64,000 nt of DNA from Prosthecobacter sp. SYSU 5D2. Its GTDB lineage: Bacteria > Verrucomicrobiota > Verrucomicrobiia > Verrucomicrobiales > Verrucomicrobiaceae. The notes under the pieces are model-generated. The model saw nothing but the letters and a program-made list of their open reading frames with translations. It made no database searches and was not told the DNA's origin. Of the stretch, positions 10,069 to 17,992 are shown piece after piece. The stretch's first letter is position 1. Every line of letters starts with the position of its first letter. Position numbers and translations under genes: made by a program. The DNA lies in NCBI RefSeq assembly GCF_039655865.1, contig NZ_JBBYXL010000001.1:310001-374000 (forward strand). Reading direction: 5' to 3'.

Positions 10069-10086
10069 GCGGACACTCTTGTCCGC
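10069..10086. repeat. Short perfect palindrome (GCGGACA / TGTCCGC)
   Basis: Seven-base arms with a CTCT loop start 7 bp after the transketolase stop. The form resembles a REP-like hairpin, but only one copy is seen in the window. Confidence 0.45.
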
Positions 10087-10111
10087 CTTCCCCTTATCGA
10101 ATCAATACTCC

Positions 10112-10144
10112 AAGGGAGGCTGGCAACAGCCTCCCTTATTGTTT
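10112..10144 (+). terminator. Rho-independent terminator of transketolase
   Basis: Perfect 11-bp arms (AAGGGAGGCTG and CAGCCTCCCTT) with a 4-base loop, followed by ATTGTTT. It is placed 50 bp after the stop codon. Confidence 0.85.
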
Positions 10145-10190
10145 CCATCCTTCAGCTTGGCGAAGGCTGAAAGTTCTGCCATTAAATCCC

Positions 10191-10724
10191 ATGACCCGTG
10201 TCCTCATCCTCTTTGCCCATCCGGCGTTACATCGCTCCCGCATCAATGCGGCGTTGATCGAGGCGGTGCAGGGGATGGAAGGGGTGACGTTTCGGGATCT
10301 TTATGAGGAGTATCCGAATCTGAACATTGATTTTGAAACGGAGCAGGAGCTGTTGCTGGAGCATGACATCATTGTCTGGCAGCATCCGTTTTACTGGTAC
10401 TCTGCCCCGGCCATCCTGAAGGAATGGCTGGATGTGGTGCTGGAATACGGCTTTGCCTATGGTGAAGGTGGCACGCGCCTGGCGGGAAAAAAAGTGATGA
10501 GCGCGCTGACCACGGGCGGACCGGCGGAGGCCTATCAGCGCGGCGGATACAATCACTATACCCTGAAGGAACTGCTGGCCCCTTTTGACCAGACAGCCAG
10601 GCTCTGCGGCATGGAGTATCTGGAGCCTTTTGTGATTCAGAACGTGCGCCAGCTTACGAATGAGGAAGTGCAAAAGTGGGCGGCGTTATACCGGCAGCGG
10701 GTTCTCGAGTTGAGGAACCTTTGA
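10191..10724 (+). CDS. NAD(P)H-dependent oxidoreductase, KefF/KefG-like flavodoxin fold
   Basis: 177-aa flavodoxin-fold quinone reductase. It begins TRVLILFAHPALHRSRIN, the FMN-phosphate loop typical of the KefF/NQO family, followed by DIIVWQHPFYWYSAPAILKEW and GKKVMSALTTGGP. The size matches KefF (about 176 aa). In enterobacteria KefF/KefG are cytosolic partners of KefC/KefB potassium efflux pumps and reduce quinones. No Kef channel is adjacent here, so a free quinone or electrophile reductase is equally likely. The start is taken at the ATG whose product opens with the family's first beta strand. Confidence 0.85.
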   Translation: MTRVLILFAHPALHRSRINAALIEAVQGMEGVTFRDLYEEYPNLNIDFETEQELLLEHDIIVWQHPFYWYSAPAILKEWLDVVLEYGFAYGEGGTRLAGKKVMSALTTGGPAEAYQRGGYNHYTLKELLAPFDQTARLCGMEYLEPFVIQNVRQLTNEEVQKWAALYRQRVLELRNL

Positions 10725-10735
10725 CCTGGTTTTGG

Positions 10736-11962
10736 TCAGTCTGGCCACAGCCGCCAAGCGACCAGCGAGGTGTCTGACCGCGCATAGATGCGGTTACCTA
10801 CGAAAGCCGGATGCGCCCAGGTCTTGCCGATGATCTGGTGGCGGGCGAGTTCCTCAAAGCCGTCGGGTTTCAGGCGCACATAGACCAGCTCTCCGCTGGC
10901 GTTCAGCAGTGCGGCGAGGCCTACGGATTCGCGCAGCCAGACGAGGCTCATTTGGGGGTTGCGGTCCTTGGGGGTCAGGGTGTTGTCATCGCTCCAAAGG
11001 ATCTTGCCGGTGGCCAGTTCGATGGCCTGGAGGCCGGTCTTTTTATCCAGCAGATAGACGGTGCCGTCTTTGTACAAGGGGGATGACATGAGGCCGCACA
11101 TGTCCTTTTCATTTTCCCAAAGCAAGGTTGGTTGGGCGTCGGGACGCAGAGCCTTGGTGCCGTGCCAGTAGCCGGAGACCAGCAGGATGCCATCGCGATA
11201 CAATGGCTGGGCGATGCTGACGCCATACGTGATCTTATAAGGATAAGTCCAAAGGGTGGCCCCGGTCTCCGGGTTCAGGCTCTGGATGTGCTCCGGGCCC
11301 CAGGCGATAATCTGGCGCGTGCCTTCATGCGTGATGATCTCCGGGGTGCTATAACCGGCAGGGTCCGGGCCGCCCTGCCAGACGGGTTTGCCGGTGGCCT
11401 GATCCAGTGCAATGACGCTGCCATCCGGCTGGGCACCGACATGCAGCAGCACCCGTTTTTCATCCAGCACGGGGGAGGCGGCAAAGCCCCAGGTGGGCAC
11501 GATGGCTCCATGGTCCTTCACGGTATCCACCTGCCACACAACCTTGCCCGAGGCGGCCTCCAGGCACATAGCCATGCCTGCGGCTCCGAGCACGTAAGCC
11601 CGTCCCTCATGAACCGTGACGGAGGATCGTGGGCCAGTGCCATACTCCATCCGCCCATAAACTGCCGGCCATTGATGTGACCAGAGGTGCTTGCCGCCTT
11701 CCGCGGCATAACAAAGGATGCGTTCAATGTCCGCAGGTTCTTTGGGCCGGTCCAGCACATACACGCGGCCATCGCTTACTGTCACGCCACCGTAGCCGCC
11801 GCCGATGTCCGCCTGCCAGAGCTCCTGCGGCTGCTGGGCGGCAAAATCCGCGGGCACCTTTTCCGGATTCCACACGCCATCGCCTGATGCGCCGCGCCAG
11901 CGCGGCCAATCGCCAGCCTGGATGGACAGACTGAAAGCGAGAAGGAGAAACACATTTTTCAT
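10736..11962 (-). CDS. Exported PQQ-binding-like beta-propeller repeat protein
   Basis: 408 aa with a signal peptide (FLLLAFSLSIQA then GDWPRWRG). The body has repeated propeller blades: GRVYVLDRP, GRAYVLGAAGMAMCLEAASG, GSVIALDQATGKPVW, LNPETGATLWTYP, GTVYLLDKKTGLQAIELATGKILW. WPRWRG at the mature N-terminus is a common opening of such proteins in planctomycetes and verrucomicrobia. No quinoprotein-dehydrogenase catalytic residues were recognised, so it may be a scaffold or sensor rather than an enzyme. It is convergent with the KefF-like gene and divergent from the flavodoxin gene. Confidence 0.85.
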   Translation of the reverse strand: MKNVFLLLAFSLSIQAGDWPRWRGASGDGVWNPEKVPADFAAQQPQELWQADIGGGYGGVTVSDGRVYVLDRPKEPADIERILCYAAEGGKHLWSHQWPAVYGRMEYGTGPRSSVTVHEGRAYVLGAAGMAMCLEAASGKVVWQVDTVKDHGAIVPTWGFAASPVLDEKRVLLHVGAQPDGSVIALDQATGKPVWQGGPDPAGYSTPEIITHEGTRQIIAWGPEHIQSLNPETGATLWTYPYKITYGVSIAQPLYRDGILLVSGYWHGTKALRPDAQPTLLWENEKDMCGLMSSPLYKDGTVYLLDKKTGLQAIELATGKILWSDDNTLTPKDRNPQMSLVWLRESVGLAALLNASGELVYVRLKPDGFEELARHQIIGKTWAHPAFVGNRIYARSDTSLVAWRLWPD

Positions 11963-12058
11963 GGTGGGGAGCCTGTATATACGGACATCGGAGCCAGGTC
12001 ATTTCCACTACAATTCATGACAAACCAGCAGCAGCGCGACTCTGGGACCGGAGGAAGA

Positions 12059-12541
12059 ATGGGGCATCAAGAAACTATGTCCAAGCCACTGCTCATCCTC
12101 TTCGGCACCTTCTCAGGAAACTCGGAATCCTGTGCAGAAAATGCGGCCCGTGCCGCCCGGCAGCGCGGGTATGATCCGGTCCTGGAAAACATGATGGACT
12201 CCACGGCGGATGTGCTGCTGCAGTTTGACACCGCATTACTCATCACCAGCACTTATGGCGATGGCGATCCGCCGGACGGCACGGAGAGTTTTTATGAGGA
12301 GGTGGTGAACCGCCCGCGTCTGCGGCTGGACCATCTGCGATATGCGGTGCTCGCTCTGGGGGATTCCTGCTATGACCGCTTCTGCCAATGCGGGAAGGAT
12401 TACGATGAGGCGCTGGAGGCCCAGGGGGCCATCCGGTTCCACTCCCGTGTGGACTGCGACATTGACTATGACGAGCCCTGCGAGGCCTGGATCGAAGGTG
12501 TCTTCGCCGCGCTGGCGGAGGAACGGATGCTTGCCGCCTAA
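12059..12541 (+). CDS. Flavodoxin-domain protein
   Basis: About 160-aa single flavodoxin domain resembling the FMN domain of sulfite reductase or MioC. The three FMN loops are visible: FGTFSGNSE (phosphate loop), STYGDGDPPD and LGDSCYDRFCQCGKDYDE. It probably carries electrons to a redox partner. The start at 12059 is chosen because GGAGGA lies a few bases upstream; 12077 (MSKPLL) is the alternative. It lies 23 bp before the HemS/ChuX-like gene on the same strand. Flavodoxins are known electron donors in several haem-degrading systems, so a joint role in haem use is plausible (inference). Confidence 0.88.
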   Translation: MGHQETMSKPLLILFGTFSGNSESCAENAARAARQRGYDPVLENMMDSTADVLLQFDTALLITSTYGDGDPPDGTESFYEEVVNRPRLRLDHLRYAVLALGDSCYDRFCQCGKDYDEALEAQGAIRFHSRVDCDIDYDEPCEAWIEGVFAALAEERMLAA

Positions 12542-12564
12542 CAATACTTCATAAAACCACCTTC

Positions 12565-13587
12565 ATGGATTCGACCTCCCATCCTTCGCCGCGCATCGCG
12601 TATAGCTTTCCCTCGTTCACCTTTGATCTGCGCCGGGTGAGGGCGGAGTGGTGTTTTGAGGCGGATGGCGGCGCGGCGCAGGCCATTCATCTGGATGGCG
12701 ATTGGGCAGGCTTTTTCAAGAATCTGCGTGAGCTGGGACTAGTAATGGTGACGGCGGCGCGCGGTCCCGTGAGCATGGCCACTGCGTGGGAGAAGCCTGT
12801 CTTCCAAAGCTATCCTGGCAGTGATGAATGGCTGTGCCTGGAATCCGGCACGGAGATCCGCCCGGCGGCTTTTGGCGGTGCCATGGCGGTCGTAGAGGAC
12901 GTGGGTGACCAGCAGGTGGCCAGCTTTCAATTTTTCGACCGCAGTGGCGAGGGATGCCTGAAGATCCTCGTCACCAACTGGTCTGACCATGAGGTTTTTG
13001 AAGACCTCGTCGCCCGCCACGCCAGCGGGCGGCGGTCCATCTCATTTGGCCAGAAGCCTGGAACCAGGAAGGAGACGCCTGCACCTGATGCGAAGACGGT
13101 GCGGCAGCTCTGGAACGGACTTTCGCGCAGCCTGCCTGACACCGTTTTTCCCGGTCTGGAGGGCGTTTCACGCCTCTCTGCACTGGAAGCTGTGGGGCAG
13201 GATCTGGCCTGGCGTCTGCCGCGCAGGGTGGTGCGGCAGGCGCTACAATCTATGACGCTCAGCCAGGTGCCGCTGGGCGGAGCGATACGCAATGAAGCCG
13301 TGTTCATGCCCACCGGTTTTTACTCCACCCACTGGGGGGAATGCGGATGCGGCATCACGTTTTTTGGCGAGGCCTCGCAGCTCACCCTGCGCGGGTGCGG
13401 GCATCGCGGACAGACCTGGGCCACCCGTTTTGTGCTGGGAGGTGAGGAGATTATATGCATCGAGATGTATGATGTCCGGGGCGACTTCGCCGCCGGTATC
13501 GGTCTGCGGCCTGAGGCCGGCAAGTGGCAGCGTGAGCCATGGGCCGATGTGCTGCGGAGCGTACAGTACTCATCACTCTCCGAGTGA
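12565..13587 (+). CDS. HemS/ChuX-like hemin-utilisation domain protein
   Basis: 340 aa. Two stretches resemble the HemS/HmuS/ChuX fold: ELGLVMVTAARGPVSMAT and SFQFFDRSGEGCLKILVTN followed by FEDLVARH, typical of the family's first half. The second half (GAIRNEAVFMPTGFYSTHWG, TLRGCGHRG, CIEMYDVRGDFAAGI) is more divergent. Known members bind, transfer or degrade haem in the cytoplasm. No haem transporter or TonB receptor is adjacent. The last eight residues (VQYSSLSE) and the stop codon are encoded by a palindromic repeat (13561-13589), so the native C-terminus may have been replaced. Assignment is moderate because similarity is judged by eye. Confidence 0.6.
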   Translation: MDSTSHPSPRIAYSFPSFTFDLRRVRAEWCFEADGGAAQAIHLDGDWAGFFKNLRELGLVMVTAARGPVSMATAWEKPVFQSYPGSDEWLCLESGTEIRPAAFGGAMAVVEDVGDQQVASFQFFDRSGEGCLKILVTNWSDHEVFEDLVARHASGRRSISFGQKPGTRKETPAPDAKTVRQLWNGLSRSLPDTVFPGLEGVSRLSALEAVGQDLAWRLPRRVVRQALQSMTLSQVPLGGAIRNEAVFMPTGFYSTHWGECGCGITFFGEASQLTLRGCGHRGQTWATRFVLGGEEIICIEMYDVRGDFAAGIGLRPEAGKWQREPWADVLRSVQYSSLSE

Positions 13588-13589
13588 TG
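13561..13589 (-). repeat. REP-like element, short form (copy 1)
   Basis: On the minus strand: CATCACTCGGAGAGTGATG, then tail AGTACTGTAC. Arms CATCACTC/GAGTGATG form a hairpin. It overlaps the end of the HemS-like gene and points away from the long copy at 13641, giving an inverted pair with tails outward. Confidence 0.8.
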
Positions 13590-13623
13590 AGATCCAGGAA
13601 TGATGTCTTTTCGGCAATTAAGC

Positions 13624-14568
13624 TTACCTGTCACCATTCGCATCACTCGGATCACCGCAGTCGCGGGACAGGTAGTGATGAGTACTGTATCCCAGCCCTC
13701 GTAAAACACGCACCGTAGCGGCCGCTTTGTTCAGGGTATAAAAATGGATGCCGGCCGCCTCATGGTCCAGCAGATCTGCACACTGCATCACCGCATGATG
13801 AATGCCAATCTCCTGAAAGGCCTCTGCATCATCCCCTGCCCTTTTCAATGACCGCAACAAACGCGCCGGATACCGGGATCCTGCCGCCAGCTCCGCCATG
13901 CGGCGCAGGCTGCCGGGCTGGGTCAGCGGCAGGATGCCGGCCAGGATGGGCAAGCGGATGCCTGCAAGATCACAACGGGCGCGGAAGTCATGAAAGTCGT
14001 GATTGTCGAAGAAGACCTGGGTGCACATCCAGTCCGCCCCGGCATCCACCTTGGCCTTCAGATAATCCATTTCCAACATCCGGTTAGGTGTGGCAGGGTG
14101 TCCTTCAGGGAAACAGGCCACGCCGATGCCAAAGCCTTGTGGACCGGGATGCAGGCCGCGCTCATTGAACCGGCGGATGAAGCGCACCAGATCGGCGGCG
14201 GTTTTAAAATCGCCCTCAGCTACGGGCTGACCGGGCAGGTCGCCGCGCAGGGCCAGCAGGTTGCTGACCCCGGCAGCGGCGTAGCCCTCCAGAAGGCGCA
14301 TGATGTCGGCCTCCGTGTGCCCCACACAGGTGAGATGAGGCACGGGATCAAAGACATCCGACTGGCGCAGCTCCCCAACCAGGGCCTGCGTGCGGTCCCG
14401 TGTGCCGCCGCCTGCACCGTAGGTGACGCTGACAAAGTCAGGCCGCCAGGGCGCGAGCTGGTTCAGGGATTCCTGCAGGTCCTTCACCGCCTCCGGGCTG
14501 CGGGGCGGAAAGAACTCGAAGGAGAAAGTGGGGCGGTCTGCGCCGGCCAGGATGTCTTTGATGTGCAT
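13624..14568 (-). CDS. metF: Methylenetetrahydrofolate reductase
   Basis: 314-aa flavoenzyme that reduces 5,10-methylene-THF to 5-methyl-THF for methionine synthesis. Visible family motifs: TFSFEFFPPRSPEA, DFVSVTYGAGGGTRDRT, HLTCVGHTEADI, NLLALRGDLPG, GVACFPEGHP, DAGADWMCTQVFFDN, GIHFYTLNKA. The normal family end is near FYTLN...VLRGLG. Here 21 further residues (YSTHHYLSRDCGDPSD, then five more) come largely from an inserted palindromic repeat. The gene starts 4 bp after the metE stop, so metE and metF are co-transcribed. Confidence 0.95.
   Translation of the reverse strand: MHIKDILAGADRPTFSFEFFPPRSPEAVKDLQESLNQLAPWRPDFVSVTYGAGGGTRDRTQALVGELRQSDVFDPVPHLTCVGHTEADIMRLLEGYAAAGVSNLLALRGDLPGQPVAEGDFKTAADLVRFIRRFNERGLHPGPQGFGIGVACFPEGHPATPNRMLEMDYLKAKVDAGADWMCTQVFFDNHDFHDFRARCDLAGIRLPILAGILPLTQPGSLRRMAELAAGSRYPARLLRSLKRAGDDAEAFQEIGIHHAVMQCADLLDHEAAGIHFYTLNKAAATVRVLRGLGYSTHHYLSRDCGDPSDANGDR
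13641..13690 (+). repeat. REP-like element, long form (copy 2)
   Basis: A 40-bp core opens CATCACTCGG, has an inner dyad CCGC-AGTC-GCGG, and closes AGTGATG, followed by the tail AGTACTGTAT. The outer arms CATCACT/AGTGATG are perfect. It differs from the copy at 25365 at two of 40 core positions. It encodes most of the last 21 residues of MetF on the minus strand. Confidence 0.85.
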
Positions 14569-14572
14569 ATTG

Positions 14573-16912
14573 TTAGACCAATGCAGGTTTTTCCACACGC
14601 AGGCGGCGGGCCGTTTCCACCAGATGCAGGAGAGAGGTTTTCACCTCTGCCCAGCCACGGGTTTTCAGTCCGCAGTCAGGATTGATCCAGAGCTGCGCCC
14701 TCGGGATGACGGCCTCCGCCTTGCGCATCAGCGCCACCATTTCTTCCACCGCCGGGATTCGGGGGGAGTGGATGTCATAGACGCCGGGGCCGATTTCATT
14801 CAGATACTTGAAGTCCACAAAAGCCTCCAGCAGCTCCATGTTGGAGCGGGAGGTCTCGATGGTGATGACATCCGCATCCAGAGCAGCGATGGATTCGATG
14901 ATGTCGTTGAACTCGGCATAGCACATGTGCGTGTGGATCTGTGTTTCATCACGCACACCGCTGGCGCACAGGCGGAAGGCATTCACGGCCCAGTCCAGAT
15001 ACGCGGCCCAGTCGCTGCGGCGCAGGGGCAGGCCTTCGCGGATGGCGGGTTCGTCAATCTGGATGGCGGCGATCCCTGCCGCCTCCAGGTCCACGACTTC
15101 ATCACGGATGGCCAGGGCGATCTGACGCGTGGTTTCTGAGCGCGGCTGGTCATCGCGCACAAAGCTCCATTGCAGGATGGTCACCGGCCCTGTGAGCATG
15201 CCCTTCATCGGACGGTCCGTCAGCGACTGCGCATAGCGTGACCAGCGAACGGTCATCGGCGCAGGCCGGCTGACATCACCAAAGATCACAGGCGGTTTGA
15301 CATACCGTGAGCCGTAGCTTTGCACCCAACCGTTTTGGGTGAAGGAGAAACCGTCAAGCTGCTCGCCAAAGTATTCCACCATGTCGTTGCGCTCGAACTC
15401 GCCATGCACAGGCATGTCAATGCCCGCCTCGTCCTGGAAGCTCACGCAGTGGCGGATCTCCTGCTGGAGGAAGACCTCATAGGATTCGGTGCTGAGTTCC
15501 CCCTTCTTCCAGCGGGCGCGCATGGCCCGCACCTCCGCTGTTTGCGGGAAGGAGCCGATGGTCGTCGTGGGAAACTCGGGGAGCTTCAGTTTCTGCTGCT
15601 GCAAAGGTCTCCGCTGGGCGAAGGGCGACTGCCGCTCAGAGTCCGCAGGCTTCACCGCTGCCAGGCGCGCCTTTACCGCCGCACGATGGATGCGCGGGCT
15701 TTCACGACGGGACTGGATGGCTGACTGATTCGCCGTCAGCAAGGCCGCATCCGCCGTGCCGCGCAGGAGGCCGTTCAAGATCACGACCTCCTCCAGCTTC
15801 TCATCCGCAAAGGCCATCCAGCTTTTCAATTCCGCATCCAGCGCCGGTTCATTCGCCAGGGTGATGGGAGCGTGCTGGAGAGAGCAAGAAGGGGCCAGCC
15901 AGAGGCGATCGGCCCCCACTGCATGCCTGGCTTTTTCCAAAAGGGCCAGCGACTTGGAGAAATCATTTTTCCAGATATTCCGTCCGTTCACGACGCCCAG
16001 GGAAAGGATCTTGTCCTTGGGAAACCGGGTGAGCAAAGCCTCCAGCTCAGCACTGCCCCGCACCGCATCATAATGCAGTGCCTGCACCGGCAGGGAAAGG
16101 AAGAGCGGCAGGTTTTCGTGCAGTTCGCTGAAGTAGCTCGTCACCAGGATCTTCAGCCCCGGTGCCGCCCTGGAAAGCCGCTCCCAGGATGAAAGCAGGG
16201 CATCCTTCTGCACCGGCGAAAGGTCCAGTCCAAAGACCGGCTCATCTATCTGCACCCACTCCGCCCCCTGCGTGGCCAGGCGCTGAAGGATCTGCACGTA
16301 AACATCCACCAGACCGTCAAGCAGGGTGTAGCGGTCAAAGTTGGGGTGGTCCTCATCCTGCACCTTGCCTAACGTCAAGTACGTCACGGGTCCAGGGAGC
16401 ACCGGCTTGACTTTATGCCCGAGGCCGGCGGCCTCCTCGAATTCACGGAAGACCTTGTCTCCCACCAGTTGAAAACGGGTGTCGGCGCGGAATTCCGGGA
16501 CGATGTAATGGTAGTTGGTGTCGAACCACTTGGTCATCTCACAGGCAAAGGAGGGCTGGTGGGAGCAGCCGCTGCCGCAGGTTTCCCGCGCTTCACCTCG
16601 CGAGCCACGGGCCATCAGGAACAGGGTGTCCAGGTCCATGCCCTCCCCCTTCCAGCCGAAACGTGGCGGCACATTGCCGATGAGGCAGGAGAAATCCAGC
16701 ATCTGGTCATAAAAGGTGAAGTCGTTGCAGGGCAGCAGGTCAATGCCAGCGGCCTGCTGCCGGGCCCAGTTGTCCTGCCGCAGGCGGCGGCCTGTGGCCT
16801 CCAGTTCCTCACGGGACAGGCGTCCGTGCCAGTAGGCTTCGGTGGCTTTTTTCAGTTCGCGTTGCTGCCCGATACGCGGGTAGCCCAGGTTGTGTGTATG
16901 GATGTCGCTCAT
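14573..16912 (-). CDS. metE: Cobalamin-independent methionine synthase
   Basis: 779 aa, transferring the methyl group of 5-methyl-THF-polyglutamate to homocysteine without B12. The N-terminal half opens MSDIHTHNLGYPRIGQQRELKKA with the family GYPRIG motif. The C-terminal catalytic half has the zinc ligands in HTHMCYAEF (His-X-Cys), a Glu in the following VITIETSRS segment, and CGLKTRGW (Cys). The start MSDIHTHN fits family proteins; an upstream in-frame ATG would run into the promoter. It is divergent from metR across 84 bp that carry a LysR-type box, matching MetR control in other bacteria. Confidence 0.97.
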   Translation of the reverse strand: MSDIHTHNLGYPRIGQQRELKKATEAYWHGRLSREELEATGRRLRQDNWARQQAAGIDLLPCNDFTFYDQMLDFSCLIGNVPPRFGWKGEGMDLDTLFLMARGSRGEARETCGSGCSHQPSFACEMTKWFDTNYHYIVPEFRADTRFQLVGDKVFREFEEAAGLGHKVKPVLPGPVTYLTLGKVQDEDHPNFDRYTLLDGLVDVYVQILQRLATQGAEWVQIDEPVFGLDLSPVQKDALLSSWERLSRAAPGLKILVTSYFSELHENLPLFLSLPVQALHYDAVRGSAELEALLTRFPKDKILSLGVVNGRNIWKNDFSKSLALLEKARHAVGADRLWLAPSCSLQHAPITLANEPALDAELKSWMAFADEKLEEVVILNGLLRGTADAALLTANQSAIQSRRESPRIHRAAVKARLAAVKPADSERQSPFAQRRPLQQQKLKLPEFPTTTIGSFPQTAEVRAMRARWKKGELSTESYEVFLQQEIRHCVSFQDEAGIDMPVHGEFERNDMVEYFGEQLDGFSFTQNGWVQSYGSRYVKPPVIFGDVSRPAPMTVRWSRYAQSLTDRPMKGMLTGPVTILQWSFVRDDQPRSETTRQIALAIRDEVVDLEAAGIAAIQIDEPAIREGLPLRRSDWAAYLDWAVNAFRLCASGVRDETQIHTHMCYAEFNDIIESIAALDADVITIETSRSNMELLEAFVDFKYLNEIGPGVYDIHSPRIPAVEEMVALMRKAEAVIPRAQLWINPDCGLKTRGWAEVKTSLLHLVETARRLRVEKPALV

Positions 16913-16939
16913 GGCGACAAGACAACTATCGCCAGAGTG

Positions 16940-16968
16940 AATATAAACAATCCACAGAGTTTTGTGGA
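16940..16968 (-). promoter_or_regulatory. Candidate metE promoter
   Basis: On the minus strand TCCACA (16968-16963), a 17-bp spacer and TATATT (16945-16940), about 28 bp before the metE ATG. The -35 element lies directly beside the LysR-type dyad, a usual position for activation. Confidence 0.45.
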
Positions 16969-16993
16969 TCATCATTCAAATGAGTTATGATGA
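16969..16993. promoter_or_regulatory. LysR-type operator (T-N11-A dyad) between metR and metE
   Basis: Perfect 7-bp arms TCATCAT (16969-16975) and ATGATGA (16987-16993) around 11 bases, exactly the T-N11-A form of LysR-family boxes. It lies 3 bp before the metR ATG and upstream of the metE promoter, so it could serve autorepression and metE activation. Confidence 0.65.
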
Positions 16994-16996
16994 GCT

Positions 16997-17914
16997 ATGC
17001 TCGAAGTCCGCCATCTCCAGGCCCTCATCGCCCTTTCTGAAACAGGCAACCTGTCCAAGGCAGGCCGCCGCCTGCACCTTTCCCAGCCAGCGCTATCCCA
17101 CCAGATCAAGGCGGTGGAGGAGCATCTGGGCGTGGAGCTTTTCCAGCGCAAGAGCAGCCCGCTGCGGCTCAGCCCCGCCGGCGAGCGTTTGTTAGGCACG
17201 GCCTATGAGGTGATGAAAACCATGCAGCAGTGCGAGCGCGATGTGGCCCGCATTGCCGAGGGAAAGGCCGGCCAGCTCCGCATCGCGGTCGAATGCCACT
17301 CGTGCTTCGACTGGCTGATGCCCGCCATGGACCGCTTCCGCGAATCCTGGCCGGAGGTGGAGATGGACCTCGTTTCCGGCTTCCAGCCTGACCCCACCGG
17401 CCTCCTGCTGGAGGACCAGGCGGATCTTGTCATCGTCTCCAAGGCCCCTTCGCGCAAGGATGTCGTCTATCACCCTCTTTTTCGTTACGAAGTGCTGGCC
17501 CTCATCGCCCGCAAGCACCCGCTCGCCCGCAAGACCTTCCTCACGGCGCAGGACTTCGCCAAAGAAACGCTCATCACCTATCCCATTCCCGATGATCGCA
17601 TTGACATTGTGCGGGAGGTTTTAGGCCCCGTTGGCGTCAACCCCGTGCGCCGCACCGCCATGCTCACCGTGGCCATTTTGCAGCTTGTGGCCAGCCATCG
17701 TGGCATCGCCGCCATGCCCGGCTGGGCCGTGCAGCCTTATCTTGAAAAAGGCTATGTCGAATCCCGTCCCGTGCGCAAACAAGGCCTCTTTGCCAACCTC
17801 CACGCCGCCACCACCCGCAGCCTTTCCCAGACTGCTTATATGAGGGAATTCATTTCCGTGATGAAACAGGTCAGCTTTGATTCCTTGAAAAGAATCTCAC
17901 CCGTCAGCAAGTGA
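16997..17914 (+). CDS. metR: LysR-family regulator MetR
   Basis: 305 aa. The N-terminal winged HTH is clear: LQALIALSETGNLSKAGRRL, HLSQPALSHQIKAVEEHLG, ELFQRKSSPLRLSPAG. The effector domain begins LRIAVECHSCFDWLMPAMD, characteristic of MetR, which uses homocysteine as co-inducer. The divergent metE gene supports the assignment. Known MetR activates metE and in some species metF or glyA. A 44-bp hairpin follows the stop. Confidence 0.93.
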   Translation: MLEVRHLQALIALSETGNLSKAGRRLHLSQPALSHQIKAVEEHLGVELFQRKSSPLRLSPAGERLLGTAYEVMKTMQQCERDVARIAEGKAGQLRIAVECHSCFDWLMPAMDRFRESWPEVEMDLVSGFQPDPTGLLLEDQADLVIVSKAPSRKDVVYHPLFRYEVLALIARKHPLARKTFLTAQDFAKETLITYPIPDDRIDIVREVLGPVGVNPVRRTAMLTVAILQLVASHRGIAAMPGWAVQPYLEKGYVESRPVRKQGLFANLHAATTRSLSQTAYMREFISVMKQVSFDSLKRISPVSK

Positions 17915-17937
17915 TGCGGGCACTACGCCTGCAATGT

Positions 17938-17981
17938 TTTGAAGGTGCGGGGGCAGAAAATCTGCCTCTCGCACCTTCAAA
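17938..17981. terminator. Long hairpin between convergent metR and VOC genes
   Basis: 12-bp perfect arms TTTGAAGGTGCG / CGCACCTTCAAA enclose an inner GGCAGA / TCTGCC stem. Its position between convergent genes suggests a bidirectional terminator, though T-runs are short. Confidence 0.65.
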
Positions 17982-17992
17982 TCCTGGTGACC

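Noticed and set aside
8040-10148. A 702-codon open frame antisense to transketolase
   Set aside because: It mirrors the GC-rich codons of a clear transketolase gene; its product is low in recognisable motifs and rich in Gly/Ala/His. A composition shadow.
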